From contig CAWGTV010000008.1 in assembly GCA_963825615.1 (NCBI GenBank), forward strand, positions 558,001 through 622,000: a DNA stretch of 64,000 nucleotides. Reading direction: 5' to 3'. The notes below the pieces were generated by a model. It was not told where the DNA came from. It searched no databases and saw nothing but the letters and a program-made list of their open reading frames with translations. Position numbers and translations under genes: made by a program. This document shows positions 35,354 through 44,817 of this stretch, one piece after another (within the stretch, counting starts at the first letter, position 1; every line of letters starts with the position of its first letter). This DNA is from JAHEDT01 sp963825615. Its GTDB lineage: Bacteria; Desulfobacterota; Desulfuromonadia; Desulfuromonadales; BM103.

Positions 35354-35935
35354 TTAATGGCGGTTAAGCACAACCATGACCTCGACGCGCACCTGATCAT
35401 CAACGCGGATCAGACCGAGAATACTGGCGGGCTCGAGTTGGTAGTCTGCCAGAGACAGGGAGAACTCCATGCGGAAGGAAATCTGTTCCGGTGTCACCAG
35501 AAAGTCCCGGGTTGATGCCACGACGGGTTTGCTTGTCTCGCGAATCTGAAGGTCAAACGCGAGGTGGCCGGCGGTCTCCCCGCCCTCTTTGAGCTGTTGC
35601 AGGACGGCTACGGGATCGAGGTCCGTGAACTTCCCTTGGATCGTTGGGAAACGGTCGCTCTCGAACATGGCCTGCATCTTTTTGTTGCGGCCGGAGATGT
35701 CGGTGTCCATCTCATTGACCAGGATAGAGATGACCGGTGCGCGCAGTACGTCTCCTCCAGATGCGGAGGTTTCTCCATGCAGTGAGAAGGGTTGGCAGGT
35801 CACTTTGCCATCGAAGTCATGCAGGGTCGATTTGCCGAAAAACCGAACCTCACAGCGGCCATCCAGAACCATCGCGTCGGCAGAAGTGACCAGCAACAAG
35901 ATGGCAAGGACTGTTGGCAAGATTTTTTTTAGCAT
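35354..35935 (-). CDS. YceI-family periplasmic lipid-binding protein
   Basis: A 193-residue secreted protein. The signal peptide is LKKILPTVLAILLLVTSADA. The mature part is a YceI lipocalin-like barrel: VRFFGKSTLHDFDGKVTC, FESDRFPTIQGKFT and LADYQLEPASILGLIRVDDQV. YceI barrels bind isoprenoid or other long lipids. I start at 35935; AGAAGGG lies upstream. It lies 42 bases before the polyketide synthase on the same strand, so it may carry that product. Confidence 0.85.
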   Translation of the reverse strand: MLKKILPTVLAILLLVTSADAMVLDGRCEVRFFGKSTLHDFDGKVTCQPFSLHGETSASGGDVLRAPVISILVNEMDTDISGRNKKMQAMFESDRFPTIQGKFTDLDPVAVLQQLKEGGETAGHLAFDLQIRETSKPVVASTRDFLVTPEQISFRMEFSLSLADYQLEPASILGLIRVDDQVRVEVMVVLNRH

Positions 35936-36316
35936 GAGCCCTTCTCTCTCGCGGTAGCAGAAAGTTTTGTCCGTGGCGGGCGGTGCTGGCTGCACCTAAA
36001 CACTGAAACATTATAAGCGGGAATAATCAATTTTTTTGGGTGATGTTGGTAAATTCGCGCGGCATTCGCGCGTCGGCCAGATTAGCTCCGGGCAACGAGG
36101 TCTGGATAATCATCATGCTTATCGCCGTTGTCTGGATGCAAGCTCCTGCCGTCGATGTCCAAGGAGGCTGGTTTTCTCCTTGAGCTCGGCACGTTCTGTC
36201 CGATATTCGTAACAATCTGTGCTTTCCCATTGCACCGGATATCTGAGTGACTATAATACGGTGGAATTTTTATCGCCAGTCCGGCGTTTGCCAGTCAGAA
36301 CCAATCGGAGATATTT
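35936..36316. other. Divergent intergenic region between yceI-like and malic enzyme genes
   Basis: A 381-base gap. It contains the malic enzyme promoter at 36230-36257. A 67-codon frame on minus (36027-36230) lacks a ribosome site and family features and is not called. The stretch 36030-36200 shows no structure I can interpret. Confidence 0.5.
36230..36257 (+). promoter_or_regulatory. Predicted sigma-70 promoter of the malic enzyme
   Basis: TTGCAC at 36230-36235, 16-base spacer, perfect TATAAT at 36252-36257, about 60 bases before the start codon. Confidence 0.7.
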
Positions 36317-37657
36317 ATGGAAATCGAACGTGGTGCGGGGAAGATAGCCAAGTGTTTGCGGCTGATGTTAAGAGACAAGCCGGGACACCTGGCGAGCGTG
36401 ACGACTGCGATAGCGGAGAAAAATGCCAGCATCGGCGACATCCATCTGGTCAGAGTCGGACGCACGCACAACACGCGCGAAATCGTGGTCTACGTGGATT
36501 CAGATCAGCAATTCGAGGCCTTGGTCGATGCCATCGCCAACCTGGAAGGGATCATCGTTGAAGATGTGATCGATCTGGTCCACCAGGTCCACGAAGGAGG
36601 CAAGATCGCCACCAAGAGCCGGGTGAGGATCGAGACCATCACCGATGTCCGCCAGATCTATACTCCTGGAGTAGCGACAATCTGCAAGGATATCGAGCGG
36701 ATGCCGGAACTCGCTTACAAGTACACTTCGATTCCTAACCAGGTGGCCATTGTTACCAACGGTACGGCGATCCTTGGCCTCGGCGATATCGGAGCGGTTG
36801 CCGGGATGCCGGTGATGGAAGGGAAGGCCGTGCTGTTCGACTACCTCGTTGGCGTGAGTGGTGTGCCTATTCTGATCCAGAACCGCGACCCCAAGGTCAT
36901 CATCGACACGGTGATCAACATTGCACCAACCTTTGGAGCCATCAAACTCGAAGATATCAAGGCGCCGGAATGCTTTGAAATCGAAGAGGCCCTGGATGCC
37001 AGGCTGGATATCCCAGTGATGCACGATGACCAGCACGGTACGGCCGTTGTCGTGCTGGCGGCCCTGCTCAACGCCACCCGTTTTTCCGGCTTGATGCTGA
37101 AGCAGTCGGTGGTCGGCGTTATCGGCCTGGGGGCCGCGGGGATGGGCATCAGCAAGCTACTGCTCTCCTATGGAGTCAAAAAGGTCATCGGTATCGACCT
37201 TGAGATTAAAGCCTGTGAACGCCTGGTTGCGGCTGGCGGTGAAGCCACGACCCTCGATGACGTCATGAAGAAGTCTCACGTCATAATCGCCACCACCGGT
37301 TGCCCCGGTCTGATCAAGCCGGACATGGTGCGCAAGGGCTCGGTCATTCTCGCACTCTCCAATCCGAATCCCGAAATTACCCCGGATCTGGCCATGCAAG
37401 CTGGCGCCTCTTTTGCCGCCGACGGTAAGAGCGTCAACAATGCCCTGGCCTTCCCAGGTTTGTTCCGCGGCGCCCTCAACGTGCGGGCGACCCGCATCAA
37501 TAACAAGATGAAGATTGCTGCCGCCCAGGCCATTGCCCGGCATGCCGAAGAAGGCGAACTGGTGCCGTCGCTGCTGCACCCCGAAGTTCACAAGGAGGTC
37601 ACCGCAGCTGTGGAGCGTGCGGCCCTCGAATCAGGTGTAATCAAGCACTGGGACTGA
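36317..37657 (+). CDS. NAD(P)-dependent malic enzyme with N-terminal ACT domain
   Basis: Oxidatively decarboxylates malate to pyruvate. Residues about 10-85 form an ACT ligand-binding domain (KPGHLASVTTAIAEKNASIGD), so allosteric control by a small molecule is likely. The catalytic part has VTNGTAILGLGDIGAVAGMPVMEGK, the metal and malate residues in HDDQHGTAVV, and a Rossmann motif GLGAAGMGISKLLL. The total of 446 residues equals the short bacterial form plus the ACT domain. GGAG lies upstream of the ATG. Preceded by a clean sigma-70 promoter. Confidence 0.92.
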   Translation: MEIERGAGKIAKCLRLMLRDKPGHLASVTTAIAEKNASIGDIHLVRVGRTHNTREIVVYVDSDQQFEALVDAIANLEGIIVEDVIDLVHQVHEGGKIATKSRVRIETITDVRQIYTPGVATICKDIERMPELAYKYTSIPNQVAIVTNGTAILGLGDIGAVAGMPVMEGKAVLFDYLVGVSGVPILIQNRDPKVIIDTVINIAPTFGAIKLEDIKAPECFEIEEALDARLDIPVMHDDQHGTAVVVLAALLNATRFSGLMLKQSVVGVIGLGAAGMGISKLLLSYGVKKVIGIDLEIKACERLVAAGGEATTLDDVMKKSHVIIATTGCPGLIKPDMVRKGSVILALSNPNPEITPDLAMQAGASFAADGKSVNNALAFPGLFRGALNVRATRINNKMKIAAAQAIARHAEEGELVPSLLHPEVHKEVTAAVERAALESGVIKHWD

Positions 37658-37872
37658 TTTCCCCTTGCCGCTTTTTTGCCGGTTGCGATAGTCGCGGGCC
37701 TGATCTGCCCCCGCAGTGTTTTCAGCTGTCGAACTTTAGCCGGTTGAAATTGTTCAGAATGCACGCAGGGGACAGATTTACAGTGCCTCCTTTTGCTTTT
37801 CCTGAACGCTCTTAAGAATTCAAGATGAGCAGGCGTGCCGTGCAATAATATGTAAATTAATATAATTAACTA

Positions 37873-37901
37873 TTGACATGTAATTACATATACAGTATAT
37901 T
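37873..37901 (+). promoter_or_regulatory. Strong sigma-70 promoter with internal palindrome
   Basis: TTGACA at 37873-37878, 17-base spacer, TATATT at 37896-37901. The spacer holds the perfect palindrome ATGTAATTACAT (37878-37889) and overlaps a TATACAGTAT element. The rest of the 307-base gap after the malic enzyme shows nothing else. Confidence 0.65.
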
Positions 37902-37964
37902 GTGCTCGATTTGTTTGGTCCTGTCTCTTGTCAATCCTGAGCTGAAAAGTCCCGGAGGTCCGTT

Positions 37965-38084
37965 ATGTTGAATAAGTCCGCTGTCAATCGATATCTGCTC
38001 TCTGCTGCCCGAGCCCTATATGTCTTTGCAACGGTCGCTGCCGTCATCGCTGCGCTGGCCGTCTTGAATATCGGTGGCCACTGA
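37965..38084 (+). CDS. 39-aa single-span membrane peptide
   Basis: MLNKSAVNRYLLSAARALY and then a hydrophobic stretch to the end (FATVAAVIAALAVLN). The ribosome site GGAGG is seven bases before the ATG and a near-consensus promoter lies 64 bases upstream, so expression is very likely. Size and topology recall the tandem 48-aa peptides at 11 kb, but sequence similarity is weak. Function unknown. Confidence 0.65.
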   Translation: MLNKSAVNRYLLSAARALYVFATVAAVIAALAVLNIGGH

Positions 38085-38348
38085 AATGCGTTTTCGCAAA
38101 AGGCAATGTTTCAGCGAGGCGGTCCGCAAGGGCCGCTTTTTCTTTTCGTCTCTTCACACTGGTACTTGCCGGCGTCTATCCGGAGAGGACGGGTGTGCTT
38201 CCCTGCATCTTTGAATCCTGTTCGCAACAGCTTTTCGTGTAAGTGTATGCCCTGCCCGTCAGCTTGCAGCCTCGCTCAACAGGCTTTGACCGCTTTTTTA
38301 AAACAGGCTAGACTCAGCGTGTAAAAAAACTACACAAGGAGTGCTTGT

Positions 38349-41150
38349 ATGAGTTTCTCGCCTCGGGTTGCCGGAGCCCTGCAGAAAATTCAGAATTACG
38401 GTAAAGAAAACCTTGCTGACATCCTGCACGAAATCGGCGAAGCGGTTCCTTTGCTAACCCGCCAGTCGCGTTTCCGCATCTACCTCGAAGACCTGACGGA
38501 TGGCATCCTGAACTGCGTCCTGGCCAGCGGTCGCCCGCGTCACGCAGTTCACTCCCATGGTTTCTCCCTGACCGATGACAACTATGTGGTTTCCAGGGTC
38601 TACATCGAGCAGCAGGATGCCGAGTTTAGTGACCGCGAGCGCCTGCCGCCCAGGGCCCGGCAGATTGCCGAGGATTTCGGGCTTATGGCCTCGACGCAGC
38701 TGCCGCTGGTCCACAAGGGCCGCTCTATCGGTGTGGTCTGTATCGACAGTTCCCGGGTCGGCAACACGCTTGGTGACGAAAATCGCAAAATGTTGCGAGA
38801 GTTTTTGGCGCTGGTCACGCCGGTTCTCGAGCAAGCACGCAAATATCACCAGCAGATCATCGTCGCCCGGCGCATTGACGAATCGAAAAAAAAGGAAGCG
38901 GCGCGCACCATGGTGCGCTCTGCTGTTGGCCTGATTGAAAAACTCTCGCTGGCCTCAGTGCTGGTGCCGTCACGAATCGGCACAGAGGGCAAAGGTCAGG
39001 GACTGCAGGTCTTGGCCTCATATGCCGAAGATCAGGAGATCCAGCGTCTTTACGAGGATGAAAAACTGATCGATTTGAGTTCAGGGAAATCATTGCTCTC
39101 GCAATATATTAGTGAAGAGGGGGTGATTACGGGCGATACTTTGCTGCGTCCGCTCTATTTCTCCAATCTCAAGGCACAGTCCCTGCAGAAACGCTATCTC
39201 ACAGATAAGATCGGCCTGACTTCCCTGTACGTGGTGCCGCGCTACGATGGCCGCACGCGGCGGGTCACCTGTCTGGTCAACTACTTTACCAGGGAGCCTT
39301 ACCGTTTCAGCGATTTTGAATGCGGTTTGTTAGAGGCTCATGCCGAGATGGCCGAACGGGTGATCCAGGAGATCGGCGACGAGCACATGGAGATTCAGGT
39401 CCTCTCGGAAATCAACGATCTGCTCCAGGAGCGTTTCGAAGGGAGCCAGCCATTTCTGAACCGGGTGCTGGCCAAGGCGACAGAACTGATCGGTGCTGAC
39501 ACCGGCAGTATCGCATTGGTGCAGGAGCGTGGCGGTCATAGCTGGGTGATTGTCGAAGAAGAAGATGGTACGGTGGTTGGCGCCAAGAGTAAGGAATGGT
39601 TGAAGAAGAATATCCCGCTAATGCCTGTCGGGGGTACGGAACTGCCCCGCACCGAGCGGAGCCTGACGGGATATGTCGCTTCATCCAGGCAGGCGTTGAT
39701 CGTTGACGATGCTTTCCTGGTGATGATCGGCGAGGGCTTCTACCGCCAGGTAACCCAGGAGATCCGTAGTGAGATCGCCGTCCCGGTGACGATCGAAGAT
39801 CAGGTTCTGGCGGTGGTCTGTTTAAGCAGCCTGACTCCGCATTACTTTACCGAAGAGCACCAGCGCATCCTGCAGATCATCGTGCAGATGATTGCCCGCC
39901 ACCTGGCCGGTATGCTGCAGATCGAGCGGCTGACGTCCGAGGTGCAGCGACTGCGGACCGATGTTACCTATCGCGACCCGAAAATTTCTTCATATCGACT
40001 CGGCAACATCATCGGTAATTCAATCAAGGCCCGCGAAATCATCTCGACCATCGAGACCCTCACCCCGCCGCTTTTTCGCCGTATCCTCATGTGGCAGCAG
40101 GCCGACCTCAGTGAAGCCGTGCTCGGCTTGCCGACCATCATGATCACCGGGGACACCGGTAGCGGCAAGGAGTTTCTTTTCAACAACATTTATACCCGGC
40201 TCAACGACATGTACCGGACCAGTACCAAGGCGACACGTGAACTCCCGGTCACCAAGACCAACATTGCCGCCTACAGTGGTGAGTTGACCTACTCTGAGCT
40301 TTTCGGGCACAAGCGTGGAGCGTTTACCGGAGCACACGTCGATCGCTCAGGGATTATCGAGGAAGCCAGTGGCGGCGTGGTCTTCCTTGATGAGATCGGA
40401 GACGCTGATCCGAAGACCCAGGTGCAACTCCTGCGCTTCCTTGATAATGGCGGTTTCGTTCGCCTTGGTGAGAATCAGACCCGCTTTGCACGCGTGCTGC
40501 TGGTCGCAGCCACAAATCAGGACATGCCGCGCCTGATTGCCGAGGGGCGCTTTCGGGCGGATCTCTATCACCGCCTGTCGGAATTGACCATTGCGGTGCC
40601 GTCCCTGAATGAGCGGCGCGAGGACATCCCCGACCTGGCCGTTCATTTTCTCGGTCAGCTTTACCGGGCTTACCGTCTCGCGGAAGAGCCAGTCGAGCGG
40701 GTCCCGGCGATCAGTGCGGAAGCACAAAAGCTCCTTAGCCGGCATAACTACACGGGCAATATCCGGGAACTGCGTTCGATCCTGTTGCGGGCATTGCTTT
40801 TCCGCCAAGGTACGGTCATTTCTTGTGACGATGTTAAGCGGGCCCTGACCTCCGGACAGCCGGTCGCGCGTTATGAAGAAGCCGAACATGACCCCCTGCG
40901 GCGCATTCTGTCGGCTCTGCAATCGGGGGAAGGTGATTTCTGGACCCTGGTTCACAAGCCGTTTACCGACAACTGCCTGACTCGCGACACGGTGTGTGCC
41001 CTAATTGAGGAGACCCGCCGCAGGGGCGCACGCAATATGCCGGAAATCGCTGCCGCACTCCGGGCCTGCGAACCCCGTAGCCAGGCCGAAAATGAGCAGC
41101 GAAGGTTTTATAAATTCAAAAATTTCCTTTATAAAACGGTCAAGATTTAA
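38349..41150 (+). CDS. GAF-domain sigma-54-dependent transcriptional activator
   Basis: A 933-residue regulator. One GAF-like domain lies in residues about 20-175 and another in about 365-520, followed by an AAA+ domain. Walker A is GDTGSGKE near residue 600, the sigma-54 contact loop is GAFTGA near 656, and Walker B is GGVVFLDEIGD. A long insert between Walker A and the GAFTGA loop is unusual. The C-terminus has only a weak DNA-binding helix candidate (NMPEIAAALRACEPRSQ) instead of a clear Fis-type motif. A plausible aaggag ribosome site precedes the ATG. Targets are unknown. Confidence 0.85.
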   Translation: MSFSPRVAGALQKIQNYGKENLADILHEIGEAVPLLTRQSRFRIYLEDLTDGILNCVLASGRPRHAVHSHGFSLTDDNYVVSRVYIEQQDAEFSDRERLPPRARQIAEDFGLMASTQLPLVHKGRSIGVVCIDSSRVGNTLGDENRKMLREFLALVTPVLEQARKYHQQIIVARRIDESKKKEAARTMVRSAVGLIEKLSLASVLVPSRIGTEGKGQGLQVLASYAEDQEIQRLYEDEKLIDLSSGKSLLSQYISEEGVITGDTLLRPLYFSNLKAQSLQKRYLTDKIGLTSLYVVPRYDGRTRRVTCLVNYFTREPYRFSDFECGLLEAHAEMAERVIQEIGDEHMEIQVLSEINDLLQERFEGSQPFLNRVLAKATELIGADTGSIALVQERGGHSWVIVEEEDGTVVGAKSKEWLKKNIPLMPVGGTELPRTERSLTGYVASSRQALIVDDAFLVMIGEGFYRQVTQEIRSEIAVPVTIEDQVLAVVCLSSLTPHYFTEEHQRILQIIVQMIARHLAGMLQIERLTSEVQRLRTDVTYRDPKISSYRLGNIIGNSIKAREIISTIETLTPPLFRRILMWQQADLSEAVLGLPTIMITGDTGSGKEFLFNNIYTRLNDMYRTSTKATRELPVTKTNIAAYSGELTYSELFGHKRGAFTGAHVDRSGIIEEASGGVVFLDEIGDADPKTQVQLLRFLDNGGFVRLGENQTRFARVLLVAATNQDMPRLIAEGRFRADLYHRLSELTIAVPSLNERREDIPDLAVHFLGQLYRAYRLAEEPVERVPAISAEAQKLLSRHNYTGNIRELRSILLRALLFRQGTVISCDDVKRALTSGQPVARYEEAEHDPLRRILSALQSGEGDFWTLVHKPFTDNCLTRDTVCALIEETRRRGARNMPEIAAALRACEPRSQAENEQRRFYKFKNFLYKTVKI

Positions 41151-41385
41151 CCCGCAGGGAACTCGCGCAATACCGTTATACTTGACATGCAAGCTATTTT
41201 GTCTATATTGGAGAATGATAATTAATATTTATTAAGTTCAGCTTGCGCCGGTTCTAGAGCGACGAAGCAACCGGTATGCCTTGGGTCTTGCAACTAAGAC
41301 AATCTGGCCGTCAGGGTTAATTCAGGAACACAGGATCAGCACCCGGAGTTCCAGTTTTTTAGTGCCGTTTTACGGATTACTTGTG

Positions 41386-43030
41386 ATGACGATATTCAGG
41401 GCACTCAGTCATAGTCTGATCAGCAAGTTCACTTTCAGGACCGGTGTTGTCCTGTTGATCACGATCTCCCTATTTGCTTTTTTCAATATCACCACACTGA
41501 AGGAAATTTTTCTGCTCGATGCTAAGGACGATATTGAAACCGTCAGTGAAATCATTCTGCATACGACCCACTTTCAGATGCTGGAGGACAACCGCCAACG
41601 CGTTTACCAGATGATGGAGGAAGTCTGCCAGCATGAAAAGATCGATCGGATTCGACTCTTCAGTACCGCCGGTCTGGTGCATTTTTCCACTTATACGGAC
41701 GAAATCGGTAAATCTATTACGGAGATCGAAGAGGTCTGCGAGGACTGCGATAATGAAACATTGCTGCACCAGCGCTATCCCCTTGAGGACAGCAGAAGGA
41801 TTTTCCATAATGCTCAGGGTGAAGAGATCCTGAGTGTCACCACGGCCATTCACAATAAACCGAGCTGTTCCACGGCTGCTTGCCATGTGCACCCGCCCAA
41901 TGTAAAGACGCTGGGTTTTTTGGAAGTGCAGGGCTCACTGGCCAAAATCGGTGTGCAGGCGAGTTCCTACCGCAACAGTATTGCGACCTTCGGTGTGACC
42001 CTATTGCTTTTGGTCATCATCTGCCTGAGCTGGATGACGCAGAGCATGGTTATTCAACCGGTTCACGATCTGCTGTTGCATGCCCAAAAGGTTTCGAACA
42101 TGGAGCTGGACAGCCATTTGCAGCTGAAATCCAACGACGAGATCGGTGAGCTCTCCGAAGCGTTTAACGTCATGACGGATAAGCTTGAAGGAAACCCGTG
42201 ATGAATACCGCAAGCTGACTGAAACCCTGGAGGCAAAGGTTCTCGAGCGTACGGAAGAAATCGCCCAGGTCAGCGACCAGTTGGTGCGCTCGGAGAAGCT
42301 GGCGTCTCTCGGCCAGCTGGTGGCCGGCATCGCTCATGAAATCAACAATCCGCTGGCCGGAATCCTAATGTTTGCCAACTTGTTCGCCAAGGACCAGCGG
42401 CTGGACGATAACCAGCGCAACGACGCCCTGACGATTGTCCATGAAACCAATCGCTGTGCCGATATTGTCAAGCGACTGCTGGATTTTTCACGGACGTCGA
42501 TCCCGGACAAGCGGCTCAGGTCCCTATCGCAGATCATGGAAAGCACTCTAGCCCTGGTGTCCCATCATGCGAGCGTCAACGATGTTGAGATTGCCCGTCA
42601 CTACGGGGTCAATCTGCCTGACATTGAAGTTGACCCGAGCCAGATGGAACAGGTTTTCATCAACCTGCTGGTCAATGCCTGTCATGCCATGCCGATGGGG
42701 GGGCGACTGACGATCGTCATGCGCACGGATTTAAAGCGCGACCTGTTGATTACGACCATCGAAGACACTGGCCATGGCATCCCTGAAGAGAACCTGGGCC
42801 GGATTTTCGATCCATTTTTCACGACCAAGAATCAGGAGCTGAACGGTGTCGCGGGTACGGGACTCGGTTTGTCAGTGTCCTATGGCATCATTCAAAACCA
42901 TGGCGGCCAGATCAAGGTGCAGAGTGTGGTCAATCATGGCACGGTTTTTACCGTTGAGCTGCCGATTGCCTCGCTGTTGCGGGTTGCCGAAGAACCGCCC
43001 GTACGGGAAGATAATGTCTCAACCGCCTAG
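41386..43030 (+). CDS. Sensor histidine kinase with periplasmic heme-type cysteine motif (frame broken near 42186)
   Basis: A membrane kinase of about 548 residues. Span 1 is near 15-34 (GVVLLITISLFAFFNI). The periplasmic domain contains CEDCD and then CSTAACH (a CX4CH heme-type motif). Span 2 is near 205-225, then HAMP (VIQPVHDLL). The kinase core has LVAGIAHEINNPLAG (phospho-His), NLLVNACHAM (N box), EDTGHGIPEE and GTGLGLSVSYGI. An extra T at 42185-42186 breaks the frame between MTDKL and KETRDEY. Immediately followed by an NtrC-type regulator, its likely partner. Confidence 0.85.
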
Positions 43031-43126
43031 TTCTGTTTCGCCATATATTTGCTTGCTGGCATGACGCCCATGTCAGTGTCGATCATGGTCATACAATGGG
43101 GGTTTTCATTCAGCAAAGAGGGTGCT

Positions 43127-44548
43127 ATGAACAGCGATATAGATCGAATTCTGGTTGCTGATGACGATGCGGTCATCCGTGAGGGCTTGCGCCGTATTCT
43201 CACCGCTGAAGGATACGAAGTCGAGGTTGTCAGCAACGGGCGGGCAGCCTTGGAGCGCTTGGAACAGAAGCACTTCAGATTACTGGTGACCGACCTGAAA
43301 ATGCCTGGTATGAGCGGCTTGGAGGTGTTGCAGGCAATCCGCAGTTTCCAGCCGGAGCTGCCGGTGATTCTGATTACCGGCTATGCGGCGATTGACAATG
43401 CTGTCGAGGCGATGAAAAACGGGGCCACGGATTATCTCTCCAAACCCTTTGCCAACGATGAATTGGTCAGCAAAGTCAAACACGCGATCAAATCTAGGGC
43501 CGTTCTGATAGATGATATCTGCCTGCGCCGGGAGATGAGTGAAACACACGGCTTCGACAAACTGCTCGGTGACAGTCGTGAAATGCAGCGACTTTACCAA
43601 CGCATCCTGCAGGTGGCACCGACCGATAGTACCGTGTTGATCAGCGGCGAAAGTGGTACTGGAAAAGAACTGGTGGCTCGCGCCATCCATGCCCACAGCC
43701 CGCGACGTGCGCACCCTTTTGTGGCCATAGACTGTACTGCTCTGGCCGAAAATCTCTTAGAGAGTGAACTCTTCGGGCATGTCAAAGGGTCCTTTACCGG
43801 CGCGACCCAGACCAAGTGCGGACTCTTCGAAGTTGCCGAGGGGGGCACGCTTTTCCTCGACGAAGTCGGCAATATCAGCCTATCAACGCAGGCTAAACTA
43901 CTGCGAGTTCTGCAGGAGCGAGTGGTGACCCCGATCGGTGGCACCAAGCCGATTCATATCGACATCCGGCTGGTTGCCGCGACCAATGCCAACCTGCGCG
44001 ACATGGTTAAAAGGGGTGACTTCCGAGACGATCTATTCTTTCGCCTCAATATCATCCCGATCGAGCTGCCGCCCCTGCGCGAGCGCAAGGGCGACCTTAT
44101 GCTGCTGGCAAGCCAGTTTCTCAAGCGTTTTGCCGAGGAGAACGGTAAGGAGATTCGGGGGTTCAGCCCGGATGTGATTGAACAATTGGAGTGTTACCAC
44201 TTTCCCGGCAACGTGCGCGAGCTGGAAAACCTGATCGAAAGGGCGGTCGTGCTGTCTCATTCAGATCTTCTCCAACGACAAGACCTGGAAATGCCGGGTT
44301 ACGATCAAGATCTCTCTGCCGCCGCGGATAATGCCGTGCCCCTCGATGTCATTCAGTTGAAGGAGCGCAAACGGTTGTTGCGCGAGGAGGCGGTCGTGCC
44401 TCTGGAACGGGCTTTTCTGCTCAGCGCCCTGAACCGAAACGACTGGAATATCACCAAGGCTGCGGAAGAAGTTGGCATGCTCCGGCCAAATTTCCAGGCT
44501 ATGCTCAAAAAACAGGGTATCTGTTCCCGGACTCGCTCAATGGAATAG
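43127..44548 (+). CDS. NtrC-family sigma-54 response regulator
   Basis: A 473-residue activator. The receiver has LVADDDAVIRE, phospho-Asp56 in LLVTDLKMPGMSG and LSKPFANDE. The AAA+ domain has Walker A GESGTGKE, sigma-54 loop GSFTGA (Ser variant) and LDEVGNISL. The C-terminal Fis-type helix-turn-helix is DWNITKAAEEVGMLRPNFQA. The ATG at 43127 follows AGAGGGTGC. It pairs with the kinase upstream and lies 445 bases before a sigma-54 promoter, so I infer it activates the respiratory operon starting at 45068. Confidence 0.9.
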   Translation: MNSDIDRILVADDDAVIREGLRRILTAEGYEVEVVSNGRAALERLEQKHFRLLVTDLKMPGMSGLEVLQAIRSFQPELPVILITGYAAIDNAVEAMKNGATDYLSKPFANDELVSKVKHAIKSRAVLIDDICLRREMSETHGFDKLLGDSREMQRLYQRILQVAPTDSTVLISGESGTGKELVARAIHAHSPRRAHPFVAIDCTALAENLLESELFGHVKGSFTGATQTKCGLFEVAEGGTLFLDEVGNISLSTQAKLLRVLQERVVTPIGGTKPIHIDIRLVAATNANLRDMVKRGDFRDDLFFRLNIIPIELPPLRERKGDLMLLASQFLKRFAEENGKEIRGFSPDVIEQLECYHFPGNVRELENLIERAVVLSHSDLLQRQDLEMPGYDQDLSAAADNAVPLDVIQLKERKRLLREEAVVPLERAFLLSALNRNDWNITKAAEEVGMLRPNFQAMLKKQGICSRTRSME

Positions 44549-44817
44549 ACCACCGGGTGGCTGTCCCGTCGCACTTTCCGCTGCGGCACAGGCAAACGTC
44601 GGGAATCCCGGTCGGGTGACTGCTGCCGTTGTGCAGGACAAGGCACGAAGAGCAGAAGCCCAACGCTGATTTTTTAAGGTCATCGCCGCAATTCTAAGCG
44701 TTAAAGCGCCTTGCAATCCTCGCCCTTTATCGACCTTCTCTTTGTCCGGTAACCTTATATAAATAAATAATCGTACTGTATGTTTTGCATATACACCCTG
44801 CCGTAAAGAAAAAAACC

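Noticed and set aside
36027..36230. Possible 67-aa gene between YceI and malic enzyme genes
   Set aside because: No ribosome site or homology pattern; overlaps the promoter region.
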